Origin: JAWLFY01 sp041685355
GTDB lineage: Bacteria > Planctomycetota > Planctomycetia > Pirellulales > Pirellulaceae
NCBI GenBank assembly: GCA_041685355.1
Contig: JAWLFY010000004.1
Span: 1 to 64,000, forward strand
Direction of reading: 5' to 3'
Length of the DNA stretch: 64,000 nt
The notes under the pieces are model-generated. The model had not been told where the DNA came from. It was given only the letters and a program-made list of their open reading frames with translations, and searched no databases. Shown in pieces: positions 19,373-27,825 of this stretch (positions within the stretch are counted from its first letter, which is position 1; every line of letters begins with the position of its first letter). The position numbers and the translations under genes are program-made.

Positions 19373-22098
19373 TTCTACGGGGGATCGAGATCCAGGGATG
19401 GCGTTGTTTCGCCGGGGCGGCTTCCGTCGGTCCGCTGGGCGACGGGTTGAACATCATCCATGGGCCCAACGGCGTGGGTAAATCGACGTTGATGTCGGCG
19501 GTCGCGCGGGGGCTGTTCGATAGCCACTCGGTGCGCGGGGCGGACATGCTCGCGCTGCGTCCTTGGGGCCGTGATTTGTCGCCGAAGGTAACGATCGAGT
19601 TCGATCACGAGGGAGAACGGTTTCGCTTGACGAAGCAGTTCTTGCAGGGTGCCGCGTCGGTGCTGTCTCGGATGGAAGGGGAGCGGTTCGTCCCGTTGGC
19701 GGAGAACCGCGAGGCGGACGACCGGGCCCGCGGGCTGCTCGCGGGGGACGCGCCCGGAAGGGGCGCGACCGACGCACGCCACTGGGGTCTGGCACAGATC
19801 CTTTGGGCGACTCAGGGAAGTCTGCAGATCGAGCAGCTCGCGGGTCGCACCAGGGCGACGATCGAGGACGCGTTGGGGGCGCAAATCGCGGCTCCCGGGA
19901 GCGACGCGATCGAGAAACGGATCGTTGACCGTTACGGCAAAATCTTTACCGGCACCGGTCGGCTCCGTTCGGGGACCACCGCGCCGGCGATCGTCGCCAA
20001 GGCCGCGCGGCTTGAGGCCGCGGCGAAGGAACGTGACACGTTGCGGCGTCGGCTCGAGGAGTTTGAAGAGGCGAGTCGCCGGATCGAAGATTTCGGCCAG
20101 GCCGCCGAGTCGGCTCGCCGCGAAGAGCAGGAGCTGAACGATCGGATCAAGACGCTCCGCGGCCAAGCCCAAGCGTACCGCGAACTGACCCATCGGCGGA
20201 CGCTGCACCGGCAAGCCGCCGACGCAGCCGAAGAGGACTACCGTCGCCAAACGGACAAGCTTGAGGCGATCCGTGACGCCGAGAAGGAACTGGCGACGGT
20301 ATCGCAAGGGCTAACCCAGCGACAGGCCGAGCTTCCCGCCCAGGCGAGTTTGGTCGAGCAGTGCGAACGGGATGTCGAGGCGGCCGAACTCCGAAAGGGG
20401 GAGGTCGTCGGGCGTCGTGGCGAGGTCACGGAGGCTCGGGGGATCGCCGAAACCGCCGACCGCTACGTCCGCACGCTGACCCGCCAGGACGAACTCGAGA
20501 AGCGGATTCATCGGCTCGAGTCGGCTGCCGAGGAGCTGAAACGGCTCCGCGCGTCGCGGGACGAGATCGTGGTCCCCGACCGATCGACGATGACCAAGAT
20601 CGGAAAGCTGGCGCGACAGCGGGACGATTCGAGGCTCCGTCTCGACGCGGCCGTGATCACCGTCACCGTGACTCCGGAAGCGGATCACCCGCTACGGGTC
20701 ATGCGTGGGGAGGCCCCCGAATCGGAAACCCTTCACGGTGCGAAGCCGACACGGATCCGAGGCGTGCCCGAAGTCGCGTTCGTGATTCCCGGCGTCGGGG
20801 AATTCCGCGCGACCGGGCCGACGGGCGATTTCGAGCAACTGCAACGCCAATGGGAGACGGCCGACGGTCGATTTCGCGAGTTGACGGCCGGGTTCGGGAC
20901 CGAGGACGTGGCGGTGCTCGAAACGCGTCGCGCCGAAGTCGACGAGTTGGAACGTCAGATCGAACAGGCGAAGGTCAAGGTCGAGACGCTTCTCGACGGG
21001 AGTTCGCTCGAGTCGTACCGAGAACAGCGGCGACAGGCCGCGGGGGTGTTGGGGGAGATCCTCGAGAGGTTTCCGTCGTGGAACGATTCACCCCCCGAGC
21101 CGGCGGATTCACGACGCCGCGCCGAAGAGTTGGCCGAGGCGTTCGAGCGGGACGTCCGCGAGGCCGACACCGAGCTCGAACGGGTGCGACGGGCGCTTCA
21201 AGCGGCGGTCCAGAAGCGGTCTGCCGCCGCGACCGAGATCGTTCGGCTCGAGGCCGAAACCGGGGCGATCAAACGGCGTCTCGAGTCGCTCCGGGCCGAC
21301 GGGTGGGATGACGCGGCGCGACGGGAAAAACTGACCGATGCCGCACTCCGACGTGATACCGAGCTCGGAAAATTGAAACAGGTCAAAGCGGAGATCGAGG
21401 CGTTCGACGACGACCCGGTTCAAACGCTCGAGATCATGGAACGGCAACTCGAAGCGGTACGGGAGCGGTCCGTCGAGGCGGTGAGGAAGCTCGACAACGA
21501 GTCCGGCCGGCTCGAGCAAATCACGTCGGAGGCGCCTTACTCGGCGCTCGCACAGGTCGAAGAAGAGATCGAGGCGTTGCGGGAAGAGATCGCCCGCCAA
21601 CAGGTCGAGATCGACGCGATCCGGTTGCTCCGTGAAACTCTCGAATCTCAGCGGCGGGAGGTGATGGGGTCGGTGTTGCATCCGATCCAGAAGCGGGCGA
21701 ACCATATTCTCCGTCGGATCGCGGGATCGCGGTTCGAAGACGTCCGCTTCGACGAGTCGTTGCTCCCCAACGGCGTTGCGCCGCGACATGCGGAAGACAC
21801 CGTGTCGCTCACCGAGATTTCCGGGGGCGAGCGCGAACAAGTTCACTTCGCCGTCCGGATGGCGCTCGCCGATGCCGCGTTCCGAAACTCGCGGCAGATG
21901 GTGATCCTCGACGACGTGTTCACCTACACCGACGCGACTCGGCTCGCGAGAATCGTCGCGATCCTCGGCGATTTTTCGGAACGGTTTCAAATCGTCCTGC
22001 TGACGTGCCATCCCGAACGTTATCGAGGGTTGGCGGGGGCCGAGTTCTTCGACCTGGAATCGATCGACGCCGGGAAGAACGACGCGAGTCGGAGCTAG
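19369..22098 (+). CDS. sbcC: Rad50/SbcC-like ATPase without a zinc hook
   Basis: 909-aa SMC-like ATPase. The Walker A motif GPNGVGKST lies at 32-40. Two long coiled-coil arms follow (about 200-425 and 490-800), then the ABC signature ISGGEREQ near 815 and Walker B MVILDD near 844. The apex of the coiled coil lacks the CxxC zinc hook; the only cysteines are in WRCF, VEQCER and LLTCHP. Instead about 55 residues of beta-like sequence (about 431-484, beginning ITVTVTPEADHPL) sit there. The GTG start at 19369 overlaps the SbcD-like stop by 4 bases, so the two are coupled. It should work with SbcD at DNA ends. It is shorter than E. coli SbcC (about 1050 aa) and may be closer to YhaN-type proteins. 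Confidence 0.88.
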   Translation: MILRGIEIQGWRCFAGAASVGPLGDGLNIIHGPNGVGKSTLMSAVARGLFDSHSVRGADMLALRPWGRDLSPKVTIEFDHEGERFRLTKQFLQGAASVLSRMEGERFVPLAENREADDRARGLLAGDAPGRGATDARHWGLAQILWATQGSLQIEQLAGRTRATIEDALGAQIAAPGSDAIEKRIVDRYGKIFTGTGRLRSGTTAPAIVAKAARLEAAAKERDTLRRRLEEFEEASRRIEDFGQAAESARREEQELNDRIKTLRGQAQAYRELTHRRTLHRQAADAAEEDYRRQTDKLEAIRDAEKELATVSQGLTQRQAELPAQASLVEQCERDVEAAELRKGEVVGRRGEVTEARGIAETADRYVRTLTRQDELEKRIHRLESAAEELKRLRASRDEIVVPDRSTMTKIGKLARQRDDSRLRLDAAVITVTVTPEADHPLRVMRGEAPESETLHGAKPTRIRGVPEVAFVIPGVGEFRATGPTGDFEQLQRQWETADGRFRELTAGFGTEDVAVLETRRAEVDELERQIEQAKVKVETLLDGSSLESYREQRRQAAGVLGEILERFPSWNDSPPEPADSRRRAEELAEAFERDVREADTELERVRRALQAAVQKRSAAATEIVRLEAETGAIKRRLESLRADGWDDAARREKLTDAALRRDTELGKLKQVKAEIEAFDDDPVQTLEIMERQLEAVRERSVEAVRKLDNESGRLEQITSEAPYSALAQVEEEIEALREEIARQQVEIDAIRLLRETLESQRREVMGSVLHPIQKRANHILRRIAGSRFEDVRFDESLLPNGVAPRHAEDTVSLTEISGGEREQVHFAVRMALADAAFRNSRQMVILDDVFTYTDATRLARIVAILGDFSERFQIVLLTCHPERYRGLAGAEFFDLESIDAGKNDASRS

Positions 22099-22116
22099 CG
22101 AGATAGCCCGACCTGT

Positions 22117-23415
22117 CTACCGGGCGGCCGCGAACTCGGGGTGGGTTTCGTCCAAAATCGCTCGGACCGCGACGCGGTCGTCGCGCGACAGATGGTCGAA
22201 GTCGCCAGTGTCGTCGTCCCCGTCGAGGATCGTCACCAGGCGACCGAGGATTCGTGAGCGGACTTCGTCGGGCAACCCGGCAAAGGCGGGGGACCGAATC
22301 AAGTAGCTGCACGGATGTCGGAAAAGTCGTCGCCGCAAGTCGAGGTCACGGAGCGATCGCCCCTCGGAATCCCGGACGCCGCGTCGGGTGAACCCTTCGG
22401 CGAACCCGGATGTCCCGGCAACCTCCGCGGTGAGTGGGAACTCGTCGACCATCAACAGGTGACGGAGGACCCGCTCGGCCGCCGCGTCGATCCGCCGAGT
22501 CGCGCTGTCGCTGATCGTGTCGGGGTCGCGGTCGAGCAACTCGTTCATCTGCGCGGACTGGTGTAGCGCTTCGCGGGTCTCATAGTTGGCCGCCGCGATC
22601 GCGTTGTGCATCTGCGTTTGATGTTCCAGCACCATCAACGCGACCAGGTCGCTGTGTGGGCTCAGGTAGGGGTTCGTGTTAACGAGCCCCTCGAGGGTGT
22701 CCCGGTTCGCGCCGGCGTCGACGTCGGAGACGACCTCGCGGCCCTCTTCGCGGCTGATCACGTTTCCCATGTGTCGCATCTCGCCGTGCGTCCCGGTGAC
22801 GTACCACCCGCCCCACCGCTCCGGGAAGGGGCTGGTATGGTCGGTCGTGTACGTCGAGGTACCCAGCATCGGGTAGCCCGCCGCGTCGACGTGAACGCTT
22901 CGAACCAAATACCCGGGGACCCCTTGGGTACGGCTCGACGCGTGACAACTCAGGCATTGTCCCCGGTCGCGAACGATTCGCGGTGGTCGTTCAGAAGATT
23001 GCTCGAGGGAGTAGAAGATCGCGCCTTGTTGTGGGTCGGTCGCGGCAAATTCGAGGACGTCCCCGTTTTGGCACCACCCGACGTAGACGTCGTCGTTGAA
23101 GTAGAGCGCGCGGGGGCGGCGGGGCGAGATCCGATGCAGTTGCAGACTCGTCTTGGAAAACACCAACGTTTGGGAGTCGGCCGGGACGTCGAGCGCCGCA
23201 AGGACCGCAGGCAGATAGCCGTGCTCTTCGTCGTAAGCCAGTTCGATCTCGCCCGCCTCCAAGGCCCCGGAAAGCTTGGCGACGCGATCGTGGACGTCGG
23301 CTCCCAGGTAGTCGATCGGGGGTCGCTCGAACGACGCCGATTGGGTCCACGCGACCGAAGGGAACGCGGAGGCGAGCATCGCGAACAGGGCGATCACGCT
23401 CGGGCGTGCGGTCAC
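22117..23415 (-). CDS. Secreted mono-haem c-type cytochrome-like protein, function unknown
   Basis: 432-aa exported protein with a signal peptide (PSVIALFAMLASAFPSVAWTQ) and one c-type haem motif C-L-S-C-H at about 154-158. The surrounding text (QGAIFYSLEQ before and GVPGYLVRSVHVD after) and a helical C-terminal half show no other family motif that I recognise. I chose a GTG start at 23415 because GGAAGG lies 7 bases upstream and the signal peptide starts there; the frame stays open to 23613, so a longer form is possible. It probably works in the periplasm in electron transfer. It is convergent with the SbcC-like gene (18 bases apart). Confidence 0.75.
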   Translation of the reverse strand: MTARPSVIALFAMLASAFPSVAWTQSASFERPPIDYLGADVHDRVAKLSGALEAGEIELAYDEEHGYLPAVLAALDVPADSQTLVFSKTSLQLHRISPRRPRALYFNDDVYVGWCQNGDVLEFAATDPQQGAIFYSLEQSSERPPRIVRDRGQCLSCHASSRTQGVPGYLVRSVHVDAAGYPMLGTSTYTTDHTSPFPERWGGWYVTGTHGEMRHMGNVISREEGREVVSDVDAGANRDTLEGLVNTNPYLSPHSDLVALMVLEHQTQMHNAIAAANYETREALHQSAQMNELLDRDPDTISDSATRRIDAAAERVLRHLLMVDEFPLTAEVAGTSGFAEGFTRRGVRDSEGRSLRDLDLRRRLFRHPCSYLIRSPAFAGLPDEVRSRILGRLVTILDGDDDTGDFDHLSRDDRVAVRAILDETHPEFAAAR

Positions 23416-23609
23416 GCGTGGACCTTCCGCCCGTGATCCCCGTCTTTCCGCCCCTGATCCCTCTCCGTGACGTCCGTCCACGCGATCCTTCCAAGCGAGT
23501 CGTTTCCGGGGAAGTCGAGTCAGACGGGGAAGTCGAATCAGAAACGTCATGCGTCGGCGTCCCGTCGTGTCGCAATGGGTGATCGGGTCGACCCCGACCC
23601 GTCCGACAC

Positions 23610-24008
23610 TCACTCTAGCGGATCAATAGCGGACGGCAAGGTCTGCAATTGATCCGTTGCCGGGTTGGGGGGATCGGCGGGGGAGGGGGGGGCGGTGGAT
23701 TCGGGCGAGACTTCGCCGTGATGGAGCAGGCGTTGGAGACGGTCCAGTGCGGTGACCATCTCGTTCCACTCGGCAAGCACGGCGAGCGTCGTCAGTTGTC
23801 CGGCGTCGGCTCGATCGAACCCGCGCTCGCTCACGCGAACCTTCGCGTGCAGCACGGCGGCGGGGTGTTCGTCGCCGGTCGACGGCGGGCCGTCGAGGGG
23901 GAAGATTTGCTGCATCGCTTGGTGGACGGCCCAGATCGCCGCCTTGCGGCCCGATTCGGCTTGGACCACCGTTCGCAAAGTCCCCGATTGCACGTAGTAT
24001 TTGCCCAT
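23610..24008 (-). CDS. Conserved-looking small hypothetical protein
   Basis: 132-aa protein of unknown function. It begins MGKYYVQSGTLRTVVQAES, a compact beta-strand/helix start, followed by a helix with AAIWAVHQAMQQIF, a strand-like VLHAKVRVSERGFD segment, a helix around LAVLAEWNEMVTALDRL, and a Pro-rich disordered tail. It has no signal peptide and is probably cytoplasmic. It lies upstream of the mono-haem gene on the same strand (194 bases) and is divergent from the FAD oxidoreductase gene. Confidence 0.65.
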   Translation of the reverse strand: MGKYYVQSGTLRTVVQAESGRKAAIWAVHQAMQQIFPLDGPPSTGDEHPAAVLHAKVRVSERGFDRADAGQLTTLAVLAEWNEMVTALDRLQRLLHHGEVSPESTAPPSPADPPNPATDQLQTLPSAIDPLE

Positions 24009-24179
24009 CGATCACAATCCTTTGGATGAATGCGGGCTGGAACGCCCGCGGTCGTTCGGCATGGCGGACGATCCGCCTGCGTGATCAGTTATCGCGGATC
24101 CCGCGACAAGTCTGGTCACGCCGGAGAACAATTTCGGATCGAACCTGTTTCGTACTTGGCAACTCGTTTCGGATCGAAG

Positions 24180-25562
24180 ATGGCGACCGACGACACGACG
24201 GTGATCATCGGCGGGGGGTTGGCGGGGCTGACGTGCGCCGTCCGGCTCGCGAGTGCCGGGAACCGTTCGGTTCAGGTGATCGAGGCGACCGATCGGGTCG
24301 GGGGCCGGGTGCGGACCGACCACGTCGACGGGTACACGTTGGATCACGGGTTCCAGGTATTGTTGACGGCGTATCCCGCGTGCCGCGAGTGGCTTGATTA
24401 CGACGCCCTTCGGCTACGTCGGTTTGAACCGGGGGCGTTAATCCGCCAATCGGGGCGGTTTCAGGTTTTGGGTGACCCTTGGCGTCGGCCGGCTGACGCG
24501 TTGGCGACGTTTCGGAACCGGGTCGGCACGTTGGGGGACAAGCTTCGCGTCGCCGCTCTCCGTCGCGATTCCCGGCGGGGAACGTTAGGCGAGCTTTATA
24601 CACGCGGTCAAACCACCACCGAACGGCGACTCCGCGACGCAGGATTCAGCACGCGTTTTATCGACCAGTTTTTCCGGCCGTTTCTCGGCGGGGTGTATCT
24701 CGACGAGTCGCTCGATTGTCCGAGCCGGATGCTCGAGTTCGTATTCCGGATGTTTGCGTCGGGTGACGTCGCGGTCCCGGCGGACGGGATGGGGGCGATC
24801 CCGCGTCAGCTCGCCGAGCGGCTGCCAACCGGTTCGCTTCGGCTGCGTTCGACGGTCACGTCGATCGGTTACCGCACGCCGGCCGAGAACGATCGGCCGA
24901 GCGGGGCTGGGGCATCCGTGGACGGGCCGCGGATTCGAGTCGCGTTGGCGTCGGGCGACCGAATCGACGCGGCTCGGGTGGTGTTGGCGACCGAGAGCGA
25001 CACGGCGGCGCGGTTGTTGGGGGACGACGCGATCGCCACGCCGTGGTCGGGGACGACGAACTTTTATTACGCTGCCGACGCGCCGCCCGACGGACGGCGG
25101 ATGTTGATCCTTCGCGGGGACGAGTCGGGACCGATCGGGACGGCGGTCGTCGTCAGCAACGTCGCGCCGGAGTACGCGCCGCCAGGAAAATCGCTCGTTT
25201 CGGTGAGTATCGATGCGGGGGAGCACGACCCGGAAACGGGGGACGTTGAAGAGCTCGACCGCCGCGTCCGTGAACAGTTGGCGGGGTGGTTCGACGAGTC
25301 CGCCCGTTCGTGGCGCCGGCTGGGAACGTTTCGGGTCCCTTACGGTTTACCGCGGCTCGAGTTGGACCCGGTCGAGCTTCCGGTCGAGCGGTCGCGGTTG
25401 GGGGACCGGGAAGTCCCACCAGGAACACTGTATGTTTGTGGCGATTACCGTGAAACGCCCAGCATTCAAGGGGCAATGAATAGCGGGCTTCGCGTCGCCG
25501 ACGCGATCCTTCGAACGCCCTCAAGTAATGTCGCCACCGGAGGCCCACTCGCCGATGTTTGA
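24180..25562 (+). CDS. FAD-dependent oxidoreductase (amine oxidase/phytoene desaturase-like)
   Basis: 460-aa flavoprotein. The Rossmann FAD motif VIIGGGLAGLTCAVRLASAG lies near the start, followed by the second dinucleotide motif VIEATDRVGGRVRTD and the C-terminal FAD segment TLYVCGDYRETPSIQGAMNS. This order is typical of the flavin amine oxidase/phytoene desaturase/protoporphyrinogen oxidase superfamily. The substrate is unknown. I chose the ATG at 24180 because it directly precedes the Rossmann strand; the frame is open further upstream without support. The stop overlaps the hemB start by 8 bases. That linkage makes a tetrapyrrole role conceivable, but the gene does not look like a standard hemG or hemY. 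Confidence 0.88.
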   Translation: MATDDTTVIIGGGLAGLTCAVRLASAGNRSVQVIEATDRVGGRVRTDHVDGYTLDHGFQVLLTAYPACREWLDYDALRLRRFEPGALIRQSGRFQVLGDPWRRPADALATFRNRVGTLGDKLRVAALRRDSRRGTLGELYTRGQTTTERRLRDAGFSTRFIDQFFRPFLGGVYLDESLDCPSRMLEFVFRMFASGDVAVPADGMGAIPRQLAERLPTGSLRLRSTVTSIGYRTPAENDRPSGAGASVDGPRIRVALASGDRIDAARVVLATESDTAARLLGDDAIATPWSGTTNFYYAADAPPDGRRMLILRGDESGPIGTAVVVSNVAPEYAPPGKSLVSVSIDAGEHDPETGDVEELDRRVREQLAGWFDESARSWRRLGTFRVPYGLPRLELDPVELPVERSRLGDREVPPGTLYVCGDYRETPSIQGAMNSGLRVADAILRTPSSNVATGGPLADV

Positions 25563-26562
25563 ATTCGCCCGCGGCCCCTACCCGGCAACACGGATGCGCC
25601 GCGTCCGGCGTCACGACTGGTCGCGCCGGATGGTGTCGGAAAGCCGGCTCGCTGTCGACGATTTGATTTGGCCGCTGTTCGTATTTGACGGGACGGGGAC
25701 GGAGCCGGTCGAGAGTTTGCCGGGGGTCGACCGACTTGGGACCGACCGGGTCGTCGTCGCGGCCGAGCGGGCGTGTGGGTTGGGGATCCCGGCGATCGCG
25801 TTGTTCCCGGTGACCGACCCGAGTTTGAAAACGGAAGACGCCCGCGAGGCGGTCAACCCGGAGAACTTGGTGTGCCGGACCGTCGCGGCGATCCGCGAGC
25901 GGGTCGGTGACCGCGTGGGGATCTTGTGCGATGTCGCGCTGGACCCTTATAGCAGCCACGGCCAGGACGGGTTGGTCCGCGACGGCGACGTGGTCAACGA
26001 CGAAACCGTCCGCGTTCTATGCCGACAAGCGGTGGTGCAGGCGGACGCCGGGTGCGACATCATTGCCCCGAGCGACATGATGGACGGGCGGGTCGGGGCG
26101 ATCCGCACGGCGCTCGACGCCGCTGGCCACGACGGGGTTCAAATCATGTCGTACGCGGCGAAGTTCGCCAGCGCGTTCTACGGCCCGTTCCGCGATGCGG
26201 TCGGGTCCGCCGGAAACCTCGGGGGCGGTAGCAAGAAGAGCTACCAACAATCGCCGCCGCAATCGGACGAGGCGTTACACGAGGTCGCACTCGACTTGGC
26301 CGAGGGGGCCGATTCGGTGATGGTCAAGCCGGGGATGCCTTACCTCGATGTGATCCGCCGCGTGAAGTCGACCTTCGGGGTCCCGACGTTCGCGTATCAG
26401 GTGAGTGGGGAGTACGCGATGCTTGCTGCCGCTGCCCAGAACGGCTGGCTCGACCGACGCGCGGTGGTGCTCGAAAGTTTGCTGGGGTTCAAGCGGGCCG
26501 GTGCCGACGGCATCCTCACGTACTTCGCGGCGGAGGCGGCGCAGTGGCTGAGCGAGTCTTGA
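25555..26562 (+). CDS. hemB: Delta-aminolevulinic acid dehydratase (porphobilinogen synthase)
   Basis: 335-aa HemB, which condenses two 5-aminolevulinate molecules to porphobilinogen in haem synthesis. The two active-site lysines are visible at about K203 (SYAAKFASAFYGPF) and K258 (VMVKPGMPYLD). The metal loop reads DVALDPYSSHGQDG with Asp in place of the zinc-binding cysteines, so the enzyme is of the magnesium-dependent type. The ATG at 25555 has GGAGG 11 bases upstream and overlaps the end of the FAD oxidoreductase gene by 8 bases; an upstream ATG at 25528 lacks a site. It overlaps the next gene by 19 bases, so the three genes likely form one transcript. Haem supply fits the many cytochromes encoded nearby. 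Confidence 0.97.
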   Translation: MFEFARGPYPATRMRRVRRHDWSRRMVSESRLAVDDLIWPLFVFDGTGTEPVESLPGVDRLGTDRVVVAAERACGLGIPAIALFPVTDPSLKTEDAREAVNPENLVCRTVAAIRERVGDRVGILCDVALDPYSSHGQDGLVRDGDVVNDETVRVLCRQAVVQADAGCDIIAPSDMMDGRVGAIRTALDAAGHDGVQIMSYAAKFASAFYGPFRDAVGSAGNLGGGSKKSYQQSPPQSDEALHEVALDLAEGADSVMVKPGMPYLDVIRRVKSTFGVPTFAYQVSGEYAMLAAAAQNGWLDRRAVVLESLLGFKRAGADGILTYFAAEAAQWLSES

Positions 26563-27248
26563 CAGCCGGGCCGAGCGACGAGGCGGACGTCCCGTTCGCT
26601 TGGAAGTGGGAACGGACGCCGATCGCGGGCCAAACTTGGCGGCTCGCCGTCGCGGCGGACCCCGACGGGATGTTGATCGAGGCGTGTGAGCGTCAGGACG
26701 CGGGGGAGACCGACGTGATCGACCCGTTTTGGGCGACGACCTGGCGAGCCGCGTCGGGGCTCGACCGTTTCCTCGAGGGCGTGCCGCTGGAAGGGACACG
26801 TGTACTCGAACTCGGATGTGGGACCGGTCACGCCGGGATCGCGGCAGTCCTCCGCGGTGCCCAGGTCGTGCTGACCGACGGCGTCAACGATCCGTTGAAG
26901 CTGGTCCGGATGAGTGTCTCGCGGCTGCGTGATCGGTGCCGCGTCGAACGGTTGCGGTTCGGCATCGACCGGCTCGACGATCCCCCCTTCCCGCTGATCT
27001 TGGGGAGCGATGTCACGTACCTGCGATCACTTTGGCCCGAGCTCGACCGTGCCCTCCACGACCACTTGGCCGACGGCGGACAGGTCTTGCTGAGCGACCC
27101 GTTTCGGATCATCGCGAACGAGTTTCGAGAATGGATCCGCGGGCGAGGTTGGCGATACGAAGAACACGCGGTCTCGCTGGACGACGACCCGCGTCACCCG
27201 ATCCGTGTGATGAGGTTAACGCGGTCCTCAAAGACAGGTCGAAGTTGA
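26544..27248 (+). CDS. Class I SAM-dependent methyltransferase
   Basis: 234-aa methyltransferase. The SAM-binding motif I VLELGCGTGHAGIAA lies at about residues 86-100, followed by an acidic motif II (VVLTDG) and a motif IV-like LILGSDVTYL. The segment PFWATTWRAASGLDRFL before motif I and the DVTY-type motif IV resemble the METTL21/seven-beta-strand protein methyltransferase group, so the substrate may be a protein. The start is a GTG at 26544 inside the hemB 3' end (19-base overlap), which suggests translational coupling; a TTG at 26559 is an alternative. It is cytoplasmic. Confidence 0.85.
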   Translation: MAERVLTAGPSDEADVPFAWKWERTPIAGQTWRLAVAADPDGMLIEACERQDAGETDVIDPFWATTWRAASGLDRFLEGVPLEGTRVLELGCGTGHAGIAAVLRGAQVVLTDGVNDPLKLVRMSVSRLRDRCRVERLRFGIDRLDDPPFPLILGSDVTYLRSLWPELDRALHDHLADGGQVLLSDPFRIIANEFREWIRGRGWRYEEHAVSLDDDPRHPIRVMRLTRSSKTGRS

Positions 27249-27306
27249 AGAGGGGGGCTGTCGATGGCGACACGCCGGATGGTCGAGCTGCCGATGGGCG
27301 ACCTGC

Positions 27307-27825
27307 TCAAGCCGATGCGGGTGCCGTCTCCTCGGTGATTGCCGTCTCCTCAGTGAGTAGACGCGCTTCGGTCTCGTCGACGCGGTCGTGGTCCGGCGTC
27401 CGGAACGCGGCACGCCCCGGGGCATGTTGCGTGACCAGCTCGGTCCCGGCGATGTAGCACGCTTCGGTCACCCGCCGACAACTGACGACACGGACCTCAA
27501 CCCAGAACGTCTTGAGCACCGCCCGGACGATCTCTTCCGGGTAAAGCTGCATCGGGGTGATAAGCCCTACCCCGCGCCGTGACAGGTCGCGGGTGTAGAT
27601 CCCGACCGGGCGTCGGTCGCGGGGGAATGCCGGCAACGGTCGCTCGAACCAGAGCAACGCCGGCGTGCGGACGTTCATCCGCTGATGCCGACGGCGGTCG
27701 TCGTGGCACGAGGACGCGATCCCCTTCTCATGAAAGAAGTCGTCCCACTCGGGGGGTAGCCGGATTTGCCAATCGATCGCTCGGATCAGTGCGGCAAATC
27801 CTGCTGAATAATCGAAGACCAACAT
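27307..27825 (-). CDS. PilZ-domain protein, possible c-di-GMP receptor
   Basis: 172-aa protein whose centre matches the PilZ pattern: an Arg-rich motif RRRHQRMNVR (about 45-54), then D-L-S-R-R-G-V-G (about 80-87) corresponding to D/N-x-S-x-x-G, then strands with VEVRVVSCRRV. PilZ domains bind cyclic di-GMP and change motility, adhesion or secretion. The N-terminal 40 residues are a possible partner-binding extension and the C-terminus is acidic. Its start lies 40 bases inside the end of the HD-GYP gene on the same strand, so the putative receptor and the putative c-di-GMP hydrolase are co-expressed. Confidence 0.78.
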   Translation of the reverse strand: MLVFDYSAGFAALIRAIDWQIRLPPEWDDFFHEKGIASSCHDDRRRHQRMNVRTPALLWFERPLPAFPRDRRPVGIYTRDLSRRGVGLITPMQLYPEEIVRAVLKTFWVEVRVVSCRRVTEACYIAGTELVTQHAPGRAAFRTPDHDRVDETEARLLTEETAITEETAPASA

